Shown piece after piece: positions 34,845-46,039 of a DNA stretch of 64,000 nt; the first letter of the stretch is position 1, and each line of letters begins with the position of its first letter. The notes under the pieces were generated by a model that saw only the letters and a list, made by a program, of their open reading frames with translations, had not been told where the DNA came from and did no database searches. Origin of the DNA: Mallotus nudiflorus (taxonomy: Eukaryota; Streptophyta; Magnoliopsida; Malpighiales; Euphorbiaceae). The translations under genes were made by a program, and so were the position numbers. The stretch covers positions 585,048 through 649,047 of the forward strand of contig CANTUR010000534.1 in the NCBI GenBank assembly GCA_947683625.1, in the 5' to 3' direction.

Positions 34845-36010
34845 AATAAGGAGGTGGGCACATGTTGCTCCATTAGTCATTGAGGTTAAGGATGATGAGT
34901 CTTTTGAGGATGAGGTTTTACTTCTTGAGCTGCCAGTTAGGCATAGAGGTGGAGGAGGAGGTAGACCTCAAGGAGAGATAGGTTACTGTAAGTAGAGAGA
35001 GCTACAGGATGAGGAACCTATAGAGCAGGAGTTAGAGGAAGCTACTATACCTCCAACTGCACCACAACCTGGTTATTAGCAGGGCATGTCTGACCTTGAG
35101 GCAACTTTATTTTATGCTAGAGTTGACAAGATATCATTCTATGGGACTACAAATCCTTTAGATTTTTTGCATGCTATTGAGATGAGGACTCGGAATACTC
35201 ACACCAAGTACTAGAGGATTATGATTGTCAAGTTATATGTTGTGGGACCAGCCCTAGATTGGTTTGTTCATGTCATCTAGCTGCATATGATGACATTCAC
35301 TTGGGCTTAGTTTCGAGAAAGATTCATGAGGTTTTTCTACCTAGAGCCTATGCAAATGAGCTATAGACTCCAGTTGACGGGTATTACTAGAGGTGACAGG
35401 TCAGTAGAGGAGTACACCAATGAGTTCCTTAGATTGGGTCAGTATGTAGAGGACTTGATGAGAGATTAGTACTTCACAGTTACCACATACATCACCAGAC
35501 TGGGTTATGCATTCGCTGGGATGCCTACTGCAGGCCTTACTCTTGAGTCTATGATAAAGTTGGCTAAAGAGATAGAGCTCAAATTAGTCAGGCAGGGAGT
35601 TATTCCTGATTATTATCAATTGGGAGGTGTCCAGGTAGGAGAATCTTAGAGCACCCAATACACCACCTTTCATATTAGCTCCAGCAGTCAATAGAGAGGA
35701 TCTTATCATCAGGGCCAAAGACCTCAGCAAAGAGTCTATAGGAGTAACAAACATGGCCATAATGGACCACGCAGACCAATTAGATTTAGTTCAGGTGCTA
35801 TCATCAGTAGCAGCAACTAGAGTTCTGGTTATGGCAGTATGGGATCAACAACTAATAGTAGTCAGATGTGTGGGAGAGTCTATCATAGATCATGCTACAT
35901 GGCTCCTAGGGTATGTTTCAGATGCAGACAAATAAGGCACTTTGCCAGAGCTTATCCTTATTCTGGTTATCAATAGTTCCATAGCAGTCGATTGTTAATG
36001 TAGCTCCAGC
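34845..36010 (+). pseudogene. Tekay gag, broken
   Basis: The plus strand shows capsid homology: TLFYARVDKISF, NPLDFLHAIEMRT, FRERFMRFFYLEPMQMSYRL, GDRSVEEYTNEFLRLGQYV, SMIKLAKEIELKLVRQG. A Gln/Ser-rich stretch and a zinc knuckle near 35910 follow. The knuckle reads CFRCRQIRHFARAYPY: the Gly and last Cys of the CCHC pattern are changed. In-frame stops are frequent, several of them TAG where relatives have CAG. Confidence 0.8.
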
Positions 36011-36091
36011 TCAGTATTCGAGTACATCACAATTTGTAGCCCAACAGGGGTATGGCAGAGGTGGTAGAGGTAGTGCGAGAGGCTTTGGTTA

Positions 36092-36147
36092 GGCTTCCAC
36101 TAGCTAGTAGGGAGGCCGAGGCTTCCACCAACTAGTAGGGAGGTCGA
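36092..36147 (+). repeat. 28-bp tandem duplication between gag and protease
   Basis: Two 28-bp units, both starting GGCTTCCAC and containing TAGTAGGGAGG (36092-36119 and 36120-36147), differ at four or fewer positions. As 28 is not a multiple of three, the duplication shifts the reading frame. Confidence 0.9.
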
Positions 36148-36189
36148 GGCCAGCCCAAAGTTTTCACCCTCACCCAATAGGATGCTTAG

Positions 36190-38010
36190 GCATCCAATGC
36201 TATTGTTGTAGGTATACTTCCAGTTTGTTATTTGGATGCTAGAGTTTTGATTAATCTGGGTGCCATATATTCTTTTGTGTCCCTTTTTTTTTACTTTAAA
36301 GTCATATTAGCAAGCTTCGAGGATGGCGTTTCCTTTATCTATCACCACTCCTCTAAGTGATTTGTTTAGACACTAGTGTTATTCTTTCTGGATGTCCAGT
36401 ATTAGTGGGAGGTAGAGAATTGTTAAGGGAATTGGTGTTATTAGATGTGATGGAGTTGAATGTGATCCTTGGTATGGATTGGTTATCTTAACATTGTGCC
36501 GTTGTTGATTTTCAAAGTAAAGAGGTGATTTTTAAAATTACGGATGAAGAATAGTTTAATTTTATGGGTGATAAGAGTTTTGCACTTTAGAACTTTATCT
36601 CCCCTATCATGGGTAGGAAGATGCTGAGGAAAGGTTGCCATGGATACTTGGCACTAGTCAAGGATACTTCAGTGGAGAAGATATCTCTCACAGATGTTTC
36701 AATAGCTTGTGAGTTTCCTAATGTTTTTTCTAATGAGTTGTTAGGTTTACCACCTTATAGAGAGATCAAATTTTGTATAGATATGGCCCCAAGCACAACT
36801 CCTATTTCGATGCTGCCTTACAGAATGGCTCTTACAGAGTTGAAGGAATTGAAGAAGCAGTTGTAAGATTTGTTGGACAAGGGTTTTATAGACCTAGTGT
36901 TTCTCCTTGGCGTGCACCAGTCCTGTTTATAAAGAAAAAGGATGGTACACTAAGACTATGCATTGATTACAAAGAGCTGAATAAGGTGATAGTGAAGAAA
37001 AAATATCCTCTTCTAAGGATAAATGATTTGTTTGATGAACTTCAAGGTGCACAATTATTTTCCAAGATTGACTTGAGGTCGGACTATCATCAGTTGCAGA
37101 TCAGTGAAGCTAATGTTCCTAAAACATCATTCCACATTTGATATGGTAACTATAAGTTTCTAGTGATGTCCTTCGAGTTAACTAATGCACTAGCTGCTTT
37201 CATGGATATGATGAATAGGGTGTTCAGACCATTTATGGATCAATTTATAGTAATCTTCATTAATGATATACTAGTGTATTTAAAGAGTATGGAGGAACAC
37301 GTATATCACCTAAGAACAGTACTACAGACATTGAGAGAACATTTGCTTTATGCTAAATTCTCAAAGTGTGATTTCTGGATAGAGAGTATTGCACCTTAGA
37401 CACATGATGTCTAAAGATGGTATTCAGGTCGATCCATAGAAGATTAAGGTAGTGTCTAAATGACCCAAACTAACATTAGTCATTGAGATTTAAAGTTTTA
37501 TAGGTTTGACTGGGTATTATAGGTGATTTGTGCAGGATTTCTCAAGAATTACAACACTTATGACTTGCCTAACTTAGAAGAATATGAAGTTCGTGTGGTT
37601 AGATACCTATCATTATAGTTTTTAGTTACTAAAGGAGAAGTTGACCATAGCTCCAATTCTAACTTTGCCTAATGGAGAAGACAAATTTATTGTGTATTAT
37701 GATGCATCCAAAGTGGGTCTAGGTTATATGTTAATGTAGAATGGTAGGGTGATAGTTTATGCTTCGAGGCAGTTAAAGAAGCATGAATAGAATTATCCTA
37801 CCCTACTCATGACCTAAAGATGGCTGTAGTGATCTTTGATCTCAAGATCTGGAGACATTATTTCTACAGAGTGACTTGTGAGATTTTCACAGATCACAAG
37901 AGTTTGAAGTACAATTTTTGACAGAGAGATATAAACTTAAGGCAAAGGAGATGTTTGGAATTATTGAAAGATTATGATTGTGATATCCTATACCATCTAG
38001 GTAAGGCTAA
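36190..38010 (+). pseudogene. Tekay protease, RT and RNase H, broken
   Basis: The protease near 36240 reads VLINLGAIYSFVS, again with Asn where the catalytic Asp should be. RT (about 36700-37400) keeps PSVSPWRAPVLFIKKKDGTL, CIDYKELNKV and FSKIDLRSDYHQL. Its active site is IFINDILVY, with Asn for the first Asp of the F-I-D-D motif, and a stop interrupts the frame at 37139. RNase H (about 37680-38010) keeps VYYDASKVGLG and YASRQLKKHE but has stops and a frameshift. The enzyme is dead by both stops and catalytic change. Confidence 0.85.
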
Positions 38011-38329
38011 TGTAGTAGCAGAAACCTCGAGTAGGAAGTCCTTAGGTAGTCATTCTAACACTAGTGTGAAGAGGAGAACTTTGATCTAAGAGTTGCACGA
38101 GTTAGTGGATTAAGGTTTGATGATGAAGATTAGTATATCAAGGTTTGATTATGAATATTAGTAGATTAGGAGGACTGCTAGCTCAATTTAGAGTTAGATT
38201 AGTATTGAGAGATAGAATTAGGGCAGGTTATAGCCGAGATCTTTTTTTAGCAGAGCTTGAGGACAATGGTCATGAAGGGAAGTTCATTGATTTTACACTT
38301 GATGATGAAGATATTTTATAAATTAGTGG

Positions 38330-39590
38330 TAGATTATGCATTCCTGATGTGGATAATTTGAGAGAAGATATCCTAGAGGAAGCGCATTCTGCAACTTATA
38401 GTGTACATCCAGGTGTTACTAAGATCCACCACAACATTAAGAATTTATATTAGTGGAATGGATTGAAGAAGGATGTAGTTTATTATATTTCTAAGTGCTT
38501 AACATGTCAGCAAGTGAAAGCTGAGTATCAGAAGCCTTCTAGGAAGCTTCAGCCTCTTTTTATTCCTGAGTGGAAATAAGAGAGAATTGCTATGGATTTT
38601 GTGACAGGGTTACCTCATTTAAAGGATGGATACGAATTCCATCTGGGTGATTATAGATAGGTTAACCAAATTAGCTCACTTTTTACCAGTTAAAGCTAAT
38701 TATTTTATAGCTGAATTGGTTAAGCTATATGTTAAGCATATTGTGTGCCTTCATAGAGTGCTTATTTCCATTGTATATGAAAGAGTACCTCTTAATTTTG
38801 GTGAAGCAATGGGTACCATACTTGATTTCAGTACTACTTTTCACCCTCAGACAGATGGTCAATCTGAGAGGATGATCTAGATACTTGAGGATTGTTGAGA
38901 ATGTGTGTAATGGATCTTGGAGGTAGTTAGGATGATCATTTGCCACTGGTAGAGTTTGCTTATAATACCAGCCACCATAGCAGTATTAAAATGGCACCAT
39001 ATGAAGCTATGTATGAAAGGAAGAGTAGATCTCCTTTCTGTTGGGATAAGATTGGAGAGAGAGAGTTGATTGGACTTGAGATTATTTAGGATGTAGCTGA
39101 GAAGGTTGCTTTGATTAGAAGAAGATTAAAACCGCAGCTAGCAGACATAAGAGCTATACGGATCCGAAGTGTAAGGATGTGAAGTTTCAAGTTAGAGATT
39201 ATGTGTTTCTAAAGGTGTTACTGATGAAAGGTGTGATGAGGTTTGGCAATAAAGGGAAGTTAGCACTGAGATATATTGGACCATTCAAGATTCTAGAGAG
39301 AGTGGGCATGGTTGCATATCGGTTGGCTTTGTCTTTAAATTTTTATCAAGTGCATCTAGTGTTCCATGTCTCAATTTTGAGGAAGTACATTTCAGATCCT
39401 TCGCATGTGTTGCAGTCTGAGAGTGTCAAAGTGAATGAAAAACTGATGTATGTGGAAGAGCTAGTTGCGATGGTGGATTATCAAGTTCGTCAATTGTGTT
39501 CGAAGTAGATCCCGATGGTCAAGGTGTTGTGGAGGAGCAACAATGTGCAGGAACACACGTGAGAGATCGAGGCTGAGATGCGCATGGCTT
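38330..39590 (+). pseudogene. Tekay integrase with chromodomain, broken
   Basis: The zinc finger region (about 38395-38525) ends CLTCQQVKAE. The core (about 38590-38900) shows TKLAHFLPVKANYF and FHPQTDGQSERMI. The SDRG motif around the second catalytic Asp is replaced (VYERVPLNF). The C-terminal domain frame (39179-39508) has KFQVRDYVFLKVLLMKGVMR and RYIGPFKILERVGMVAYRL; the chromodomain follows in a shifted frame to about 39590. A decayed purine tract and LTR come next. Confidence 0.85.
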
Positions 39591-39856
39591 ACCCTTACCT
39601 TTTTCCTCGATAAATTCTTATTTTTTGTTCTTTTATTTGAAATTCAAGGATGAATTTTTGTAGGAAGAAGATTGCTATAACTTGATATTTTATAAATTAT
39701 TAAATTAATTACTGAGATATGTAGAGTTAATAAATATTTTATTAAATTGTTATATTATGGTTATTTTATGAAACTTAACTAAATTCAAGTGTTAATATTT
39801 ATTTTATTATATTATGATATTGATATGAAATCGAGATTTAAAAATTTAATTTATTG

Positions 39857-39858
<2 letters not shown>

Positions 39859-39935
<77 letters not shown>
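39859..39935. repeat. (AAT)n(ATT)n palindromic microsatellite
   Basis: About 46 bp of AAT triplets are followed directly by about 31 bp of ATT triplets. The two halves are complementary and could fold as a hairpin. Confidence 0.9.
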
Positions 39936-40024
39936 TATGAATAGTATTAATTTGGTGTAGTTTATTTTGTGGTGAATTTAATTAGAAAAGTAAGTATTTA
40001 ATTAAAAATATTATTTTATCTTTT

Positions 40025-40028
<4 letters not shown>

Positions 40029-40065
<37 letters not shown>
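40029..40065. repeat. (AT)n microsatellite in LTR
   Basis: About 37 bp of uninterrupted AT dinucleotides, at the probable promoter position of the LTR. Confidence 0.95.
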
Positions 40066-40069
<4 letters not shown>

Positions 40070-41428
40070 AAAATTTTCCTTTTCCCTCCCCCTTTTTTTT
40101 CCCTCCCCCTTTTTTCTTTCCTCCCTCCCCTGCCCTTCTTCCTTTCCCTTCTTCTTCTCCTTACTCCATTAAATGCAGAATGTAGCGCCACCACCTGCAT
40201 GCCACCAGCGTTGCCGCTCACCTCTCTCCCCCGCTCGCCATCGCCGCCACCTTCTCCTCCTCCCTTCCTCTTCCTTTTGTCTCCACCATTTCTTCCTCTC
40301 CCTCCTCCTTTCTCCTCTCGGCATCATCACCTTTATAGGTTCGCTAGCATCGATTTCGACAATGACATGGGTCGTGGTTGGTTTTGGCTTCATTTTCCCT
40401 AAGGTAATTCGTCAAATTAACTTCGAATTGAGTTTTAATTTTGTCAAATTCATTCTAGGGTTCATAATTTAATTTGTTGATTTTGTGTTCAGTTAGTTTG
40501 ATTTATGTGAAATTGACTTTAGATTAGTTAAACTGAAGATATAAGCTTTTAAAAAATGTGTTTACATTCAATTTTGGAAATAGTTGAATTTTGAGCACTA
40601 TTTTGGGCTCAAGTATTCTTCACAGGATGGTCCCAACTCTGAAATTGTGTTTTATTTTTAATAAATTCTATGAATTGTTTTAAGCATGTTTTGTTAAGAA
40701 ATTTTATTGAAATTATGTTTTGATTATTTATTATGAATTTTTGAAAGTTTATGTGAAAATTGGATTTTTGGAAAAATTAGTATAAATTAGTAAATTTTGT
40801 ATTTTAATTATTGAAATTATTGTTAATTATTATGTTTTGGATAATTTTTGAGTAATAAATATATTCAAATAATAATTTTATTTATCATTTTTATGATTAA
40901 ATGGATTTTTAGCTATTTTTATTATATATTTGAGCATTTAAATAATTGTTGGTAATTTATACTATTTGATTTCGAATATTTGAAAATAGATTTTTACTAT
41001 ATTATTTAATATTATTTGACATTTTATCAATTAATTTGAAAATAAATATCTTTAATGTTTTTATTATTTAAATAAGTTGAATTGTGGTATTTTATTGATT
41101 TTTATGGATTTTAGTGATTTTTAATATTTATTATTATATTATTTATTTTGTGTATATTGGTTCTCGGTTAGGTCATTTGTGTAGTTCGGAGGCTCAACCC
41201 AAGAAGTTGAGTATTTTGTGAATATTGAAGTTTGTTTTCATGTAAAATCGACTATACTTTTTGTAGAGAGATATCCATTTTACAGATGAGACTCTGCTGA
41301 AATTTTGGTAGAATTCTTGTAAAACATGAGATCGGATCGATCATGAGTTTTGAATTTGTTATCGAGTTGTGTCCTAGATTGAGTCATTTTTTAGAATTTC
41401 TAGAAGTATAAAATTAGGATTTTGATTC

Positions 41429-41479
41429 TATTATTATTATTATTATTATTATTATATTATTATTATTATTATTATTTAT
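41429..41479. repeat. (ATT)n microsatellite in LTR
   Basis: ATT triplet run with one slippage, in the position where related LTRs have shorter AAT runs (for example near 32836). Confidence 0.95.
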
Positions 41480-41790
41480 TCTTCTATAGTTGCACCAAGA
41501 CTGAGACCTATAGGACCAGACCAGTCTAGTCTTTTTAGAGGAGCGCACAACTATGAGTTATTATCATATGTATAAATTGCATGTAAATTAATATTATAAG
41601 CATTCATATATTTTAATAAATATGAATTTAATTATACTCATGTCATTAAATCATATTTATTATTATTGTTAATATTCATATATATGATTTTCCATAGAAA
41701 TATTGAGAATATTTATTTTTGATAATATATGTTGTCACATTTTTTTTACATATTGAATTTTCATTATTTGATCACAAAAATATATTTTTA

Positions 41791-42865
41791 GATATTACAG
41801 TTTTACATATTAGGGAATTTCAGATTATTGGCTTATTTGGGGCCCCTGTGATTTCTTCATTATTGTAAATGTATTTAGTAATACATTTTTTTTGGTTGAT
41901 TCAAGAAAAAGTAGTGCATTGTGTCTCGGAATATTAATGATACTTAAAAAGATATCTATGTATATCCTTTCAATCAAAATTTTTATATCGAGAATGAAGT
42001 TTTCATTTTGTGCATGCCATATCATGAATTAGTAACTGCATGCAATCTCCAAAAAAATTCCAATTTTTTCAAACTTTCTCCTTTTTTTGAATGGAATATT
42101 TACGGAATCATGTCTTATGTCAAGGACACCAAAGGAAGGGGATATTAAATGAATGGAATTGGGTTATGGATGGAATATAATGAAATAGAGCCACTGAATA
42201 AAATGGGTTGGATTGATATTAGTCTTGATACAACAAAATAATTCTATTAGATATAATGTACTTTTTTGATCTAATAAGTACCTTGTATCAAAATTGAGAA
42301 ATTCTATTGCTTGAATCTTTAGTATTCTCTTATTACTTGTGTCTACTCTTTAGGCAAAATACCGTCACCCATTTTTACTAGAATAGAGGTGAAAAGTAAG
42401 AGATATCAAATATGTTATCAAACTGTCTGTCTTTTTGTAGTTAGATCTCCAAAAAAATGTACAATTTAACCCATTGTTGGTATAGAGTCAAATGCTAGAA
42501 AATTCATTTATAATAGATAAAGATAATACTATAAAGAAACTCAATACAGTAGTTCCAATTATTACTTTAATTGGGTCATTGGCAAAAACAAAATTTTATA
42601 ATGTAAAACAAAAATAAAATAAATAAGAAGGATCCCTTAGGAATGAAATAAAATTATGTTATTTGTCCCCCTTTCGTAGAAAAGGAAAAAATGAATTAAT
42701 GCTAAAAGCAGAACCTCGCATTTCTTCTATAAAATCTCCTAATTGTTCAAGAGCAACTAGAAAGAGATTCTTCAACTAGAAAGAATTCCGTTCAGACGTA
42801 GGATACCTATCCAAAAGTTTTTGCACATTTTGCAAGTTTGTTATTATAGGTAACTCCTACAAAAG
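41791..42865. other. Unassigned segment, possibly plastid-derived
   Basis: No coding frame could be matched. It adjoins recognisable plastid rps8 sequence on its right, has a less repetitive character than the LTR on its left and may be plastid spacer DNA, but this was not confirmed. A search against plastid genomes would settle it. Confidence 0.3.
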
Positions 42866-43071
42866 ATCAGAAAACCAAAAATTTTTTGGTACTTTCTTGG
42901 TGTTTCCTAAAATTTTCAATAAAACCCTCTTATAAAAGTGTTTTAATAATGTTTTCAGTGATGTTAGTGGATGTTATTCGAATGGTTCCTTTGCTATTCA
43001 TGTTAGCATTTCGTATAGAGGTTATTATGTCAGCAATAGGATCCGAATTTCCTTTTCTCATTATCGATTGA
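42866..43071 (-). pseudogene. rps8: Plastid rps8 N-terminal fragment in nuclear DNA
   Basis: Minus-strand translation from about 43071 gives DPIADIITSIRNANMN, GTIRITSTNITENI and EGFIENFRKHQE, the N-terminal half of plastid ribosomal protein S8. The start codon is lost, one in-frame stop (LL*EG) is present and similarity ends abruptly near 42866, about residue 65 of a protein of roughly 130. Such plastid pieces in nuclear DNA are known as NUPTs. In plastids rps8 lies in the S10-like ribosomal operon with rps3 upstream, as here but with more genes between. Confidence 0.85.
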
Positions 43072-43326
43072 CAAGGTCAAAGCTCTTCTATCTAATTAAA
43101 CAAAGTTTAATAGTAAAAAAAGGCTTTCTACAATATATCATTAAAAACAATGATTTTTATCAGCTGTAGAAAATAAAGCAACTTCATAAAAGTCAAAATA
43201 TGAAGAAAAAAATATGCCTATATATGAACTAACTAAATGATTTATTCATATTTGTATATGAAATATGTATGATACATTATTCTTCTTTTATTATCTTTTT
43301 TTTTTGTTTTATACTTATAACTTTAA
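43072..43326. other. AT-rich gap between rps8 and rps3 fragments
   Basis: The roughly 250 bp between the two fragments shows no rpl14 or rpl16 sequence, which normally separate rps3 from rps8 in plastids. It indicates a deletion or joining of separate plastid pieces. Confidence 0.5.
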
Positions 43327-43470
43327 CTCAATTTTAGCTCGAATGGTTTATAGAGGAACCCTACCCTCTCGAATCCATTCAATGCGTGAAATTTCTTTTC
43401 CGTCAAGATGCCCCACAATTTTTACTTGAATTCCTTTTGTATTTGCCTACTCAATTAATTTAATAGCCTA
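43327..43470 (-). pseudogene. rps3: Plastid rps3 C-terminal fragment in nuclear DNA
   Basis: Minus-strand translation gives GIQVKIVGHLDGKEISRIEW, then IREGRVPL, a stop and TIRAKIEL, matching the C-terminal part of plastid ribosomal protein S3. Two in-frame stops replace Gln codons. Text further right (43480-43700) also resembles plastid intron sequence but could not be placed with confidence. The order and strand relative to rps8 are as in plastid genomes. Confidence 0.85.
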
Positions 43471-43702
43471 CCTTTGAGTGCAGTTTGAACTATTGATTTA
43501 CGTAATTAGAAGTAACTAATTAGGTTTACGATGAAACTTAGAAATTGATCACTGATTTAAATTGAGTACCTCTATAGGATAGACCTCATTTGAATTATTT
43601 CTGAAACTTCTTTAGAAATAGAACCGCTAATAGAAGTTCAAGTTTGAGACTACTATGTGCCGGTTGAACCAACTCAAAACTCAAATAATGTTATGGTAAA
43701 AT

Positions 43703-45810
43703 TGTTAGCATAAGGTATGCCCCTAGTGGCATTCTTGTAATTATTTAGACATTGTATATAATCCCAGTGGCAATAAATATTCTTTTAAATAAATATGTTA
43801 TTTTTTGAGTAGTATCTTATTGAATAAATTATTATCAAAGAGTTGATAATATGAGTTATAAATTTATTCAGTACATTTACTATAAATTGTTCGTAGTTGA
43901 TTAATTATTATTTGAATAATATTAATTAGACTATCACCTCTGTCTATTTTCCTTGATTAGTGTGAAAAACTAATAGTAGGAAGTAATGAATCTCATGCTA
44001 CTTGATATGAGTGATCAAAATAGACATGTGGATATTCATTGGATGGGTTAATCGAACAGTAACATTAGTATTATGATTGCAAGGATATTCACATATAATC
44101 AACAATCACAATCTATATTCCTTTGACTTGAGGTGGCATAATCATCCACATTTAGGTGGTTAGAGTTTGTTACCGCTTACATACTTGTGTTAATCATTAC
44201 ATAGGTATATGGCATGTGGTGGCTCTAATTAGTTAAATGTAGGGATAAATGTTTAACCAAGATCAGATTCATTACCTGGTGTGAATTGGGATAGATCTTA
44301 TGCTATCTGAGTTTATTCTTGATGAATAAATTCCTGGCCAGGATAAATACAACACAGTCTGAAAAAGAGTTTAGTACTAGAAAGAGTTCTAGTATTTATT
44401 GTATTTTATCAAGAATTAAAACTTAAGATGAAGTCATATAATAAAGCTATTAGAGTTTGATAATACCTTGACTCTAGGTTATATTGGGATCTTTAATAAA
44501 AGGAATTTAGTGCATGATAATTATGATCAGGTTCGTGTGAATTATAATATGAGTTCATTTCTAATTGGGTAGCTGTGATATTACTACTATGGGTCACTAA
44601 CAGCTTATGAGAACTAAATGTGAATAATTGGGATTTTCACATTTAGAATTGAAAACAGTTTTAAATAATATTAAATTTTAATATTATCTTTTCTCATTGC
44701 CATTTAGACATGAACCTAGTAAGTCATACCTAATAAATTTTTATTTATTCACTATAGTATTAATCTAATTATTGATTAAAAGAGTTTAATCAATTAATCA
44801 AGATTAATAGAATTAGATTTATGTTTTGAACAATGATTCTAGTATATCATGAAATCTAATTCAAATAAGAGTATTATTTATTAATTAATATTTAATTAAT
44901 ATTGGATATTAATTAATATATATTAAATTAATAAATATATATATGTTGTTATTTATTTATGGACTTATATTAATGGTCCAAATTGGTTTGGACATAGGCC
45001 AAAATTTATTTTGGACTAAAGATTAATTAAAGTCCATATCTATGTATATGTATAATTTTATATGTAAAATAATACATTTGATGTATACTTTACATAAAAA
45101 TTTATACATTAATATGTGTAGGTGGCAAGCTCAATTATTGAATTAAGCAAGGTGGCATATTAATTAAGTGGATATTTCTAAAGTATACCTAAGGTGACAT
45201 ACTTAATAATCACTTAATTAATTAATGTATACTTTTCCTTAGTGGAAAATTACTACACATATATCATTTCATGTATCTAAGGCAAGTCAAGTGACTTGGT
45301 AAGAGAAGGAAGAGGCAAAAAAAAAAAAAATGCTTAAGTGAGTTTTTGCTTAAAGAGTTAAGAAAAATCACTAAGTAATTTTGGTTATGATAAGATCATA
45401 AACCAAAAATAAACACAACATATACTAAATATATACTTTATACTTGTGCTCTTAATTAAATTAGTACAAGTTACTAAGTTTAATTAACACAAGTAAGTGA
45501 TAGATACGACTTTGGTGTTTCAAACTAGAGGCCTTACATTTGGAGGGCTAAGCATTTGATTCAAGGAATTGAACAAAAGGAAGGATAAGTTCTACAACAA
45601 GTAAGTTTACAAACTTATAATTAATTAATTATTTGTTTGTATATTGCTTAATTTATTTAGTTGTGTATTTCAATGCAATTTGAATCCTAGGCAAATGAAA
45701 TTCTTTATTTTATAAAGGGTTATGATGAGTAAATTTTTGAAATTTACTCTATTTAGACTTGTACTTTCTACACATATATTTATGTTTAAATACTATAACT
45801 GATTTCTAAT
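43703..45810 (+). repeat. 5' LTR of copia element
   Basis: It starts TGTTAGCATAAGG and ends GATTTCTAAT just before the primer site. About 2.1 kb is long for a copia LTR. The right border is set by the primer site and the left by the TGTTAG start; no 3' copy is available to confirm it. Confidence 0.65.
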
Positions 45811-45812
45811 AG

Positions 45813-45824
45813 TGGTATCAGAGC
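45813..45824 (+). promoter_or_regulatory. Primer binding site, initiator Met tRNA
   Basis: TGGTATCAGAGC, the standard plant copia primer site. Confidence 0.95.
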
Positions 45825-45956
45825 CCCTTTTTGCATTTTATACATACTAAATAAATTGTTTAATTACAAATGTTGTGATTAAAATATGTTGGTTGCAAGT
45901 TTTATGGCTAAAATATGCTAAAAAAATGTATTTTATATGTTGTCAGTACTGCTATG

Positions 45957-46039
45957 AATAGTGGTACTGTAGCAGTAAATAGTGGTAATGTAGTAGTAAA
46001 TAGTGGTATTATAGGAGTAAATAGTGGGTACTGTAGCAT
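45957..46039 (+). repeat. 21-bp tandem repeat, four copies, in copia leader
   Basis: Four successive units begin AATAGTGGTA or AATAGTGGGT and end GTA or ATA (21, 21, 21 and 22 bp). The core is AATAGTGGTACTGTAGCAGT in the first unit. It lies about 130 bp after the primer site. Confidence 0.9.

Larger units (their letters stand above)
34577..41790 (+). mobile_element. Tekay-type chromovirus (Ty3/gypsy), plus strand
   Basis: It contains the LTR end, decayed primer site, gag, protease, RT, RNase H, integrase and chromodomain, a decayed purine tract at 39661-39672 and a 3' LTR from 39673. The internal region is collinear with the minus-strand element through gag and pol. Frames are heavily broken, more so than in the minus copy. 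Its 5' LTR was probably split by the minus element, with the left part possibly at 20281-21793. Confidence 0.85.
39673..41790 (+). repeat. 3' LTR of plus-strand Tekay element, truncated
   Basis: It starts TGCTATAACTTGATATTT after a decayed purine tract. Within it are an AAT-to-ATT microsatellite (39859-39935), a (AT)n run (40029-40065), a GC- and pyrimidine-rich leader block (40070-40400) and the conserved GAGAGATATCCATTTTACAG segment (41270-41290). It also has the ACCAGTCTAGTC...GAGGAGCGCA block near 41520. The expected end (GGTCATGACA) is missing; the right limit near 41790 is approximate. Confidence 0.8.

Noticed and set aside
19365..41790. Regular spacing of repeated blocks considered as a satellite or CRISPR-like array
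   Set aside because: The repeats are LTR copies of kilobase size with coding regions between them and target duplications, not short evenly spaced units.
42886..43071. Plus-strand 61-residue frame with hydrophobic text
   Set aside because: It is the antisense of the plastid rps8 fragment.
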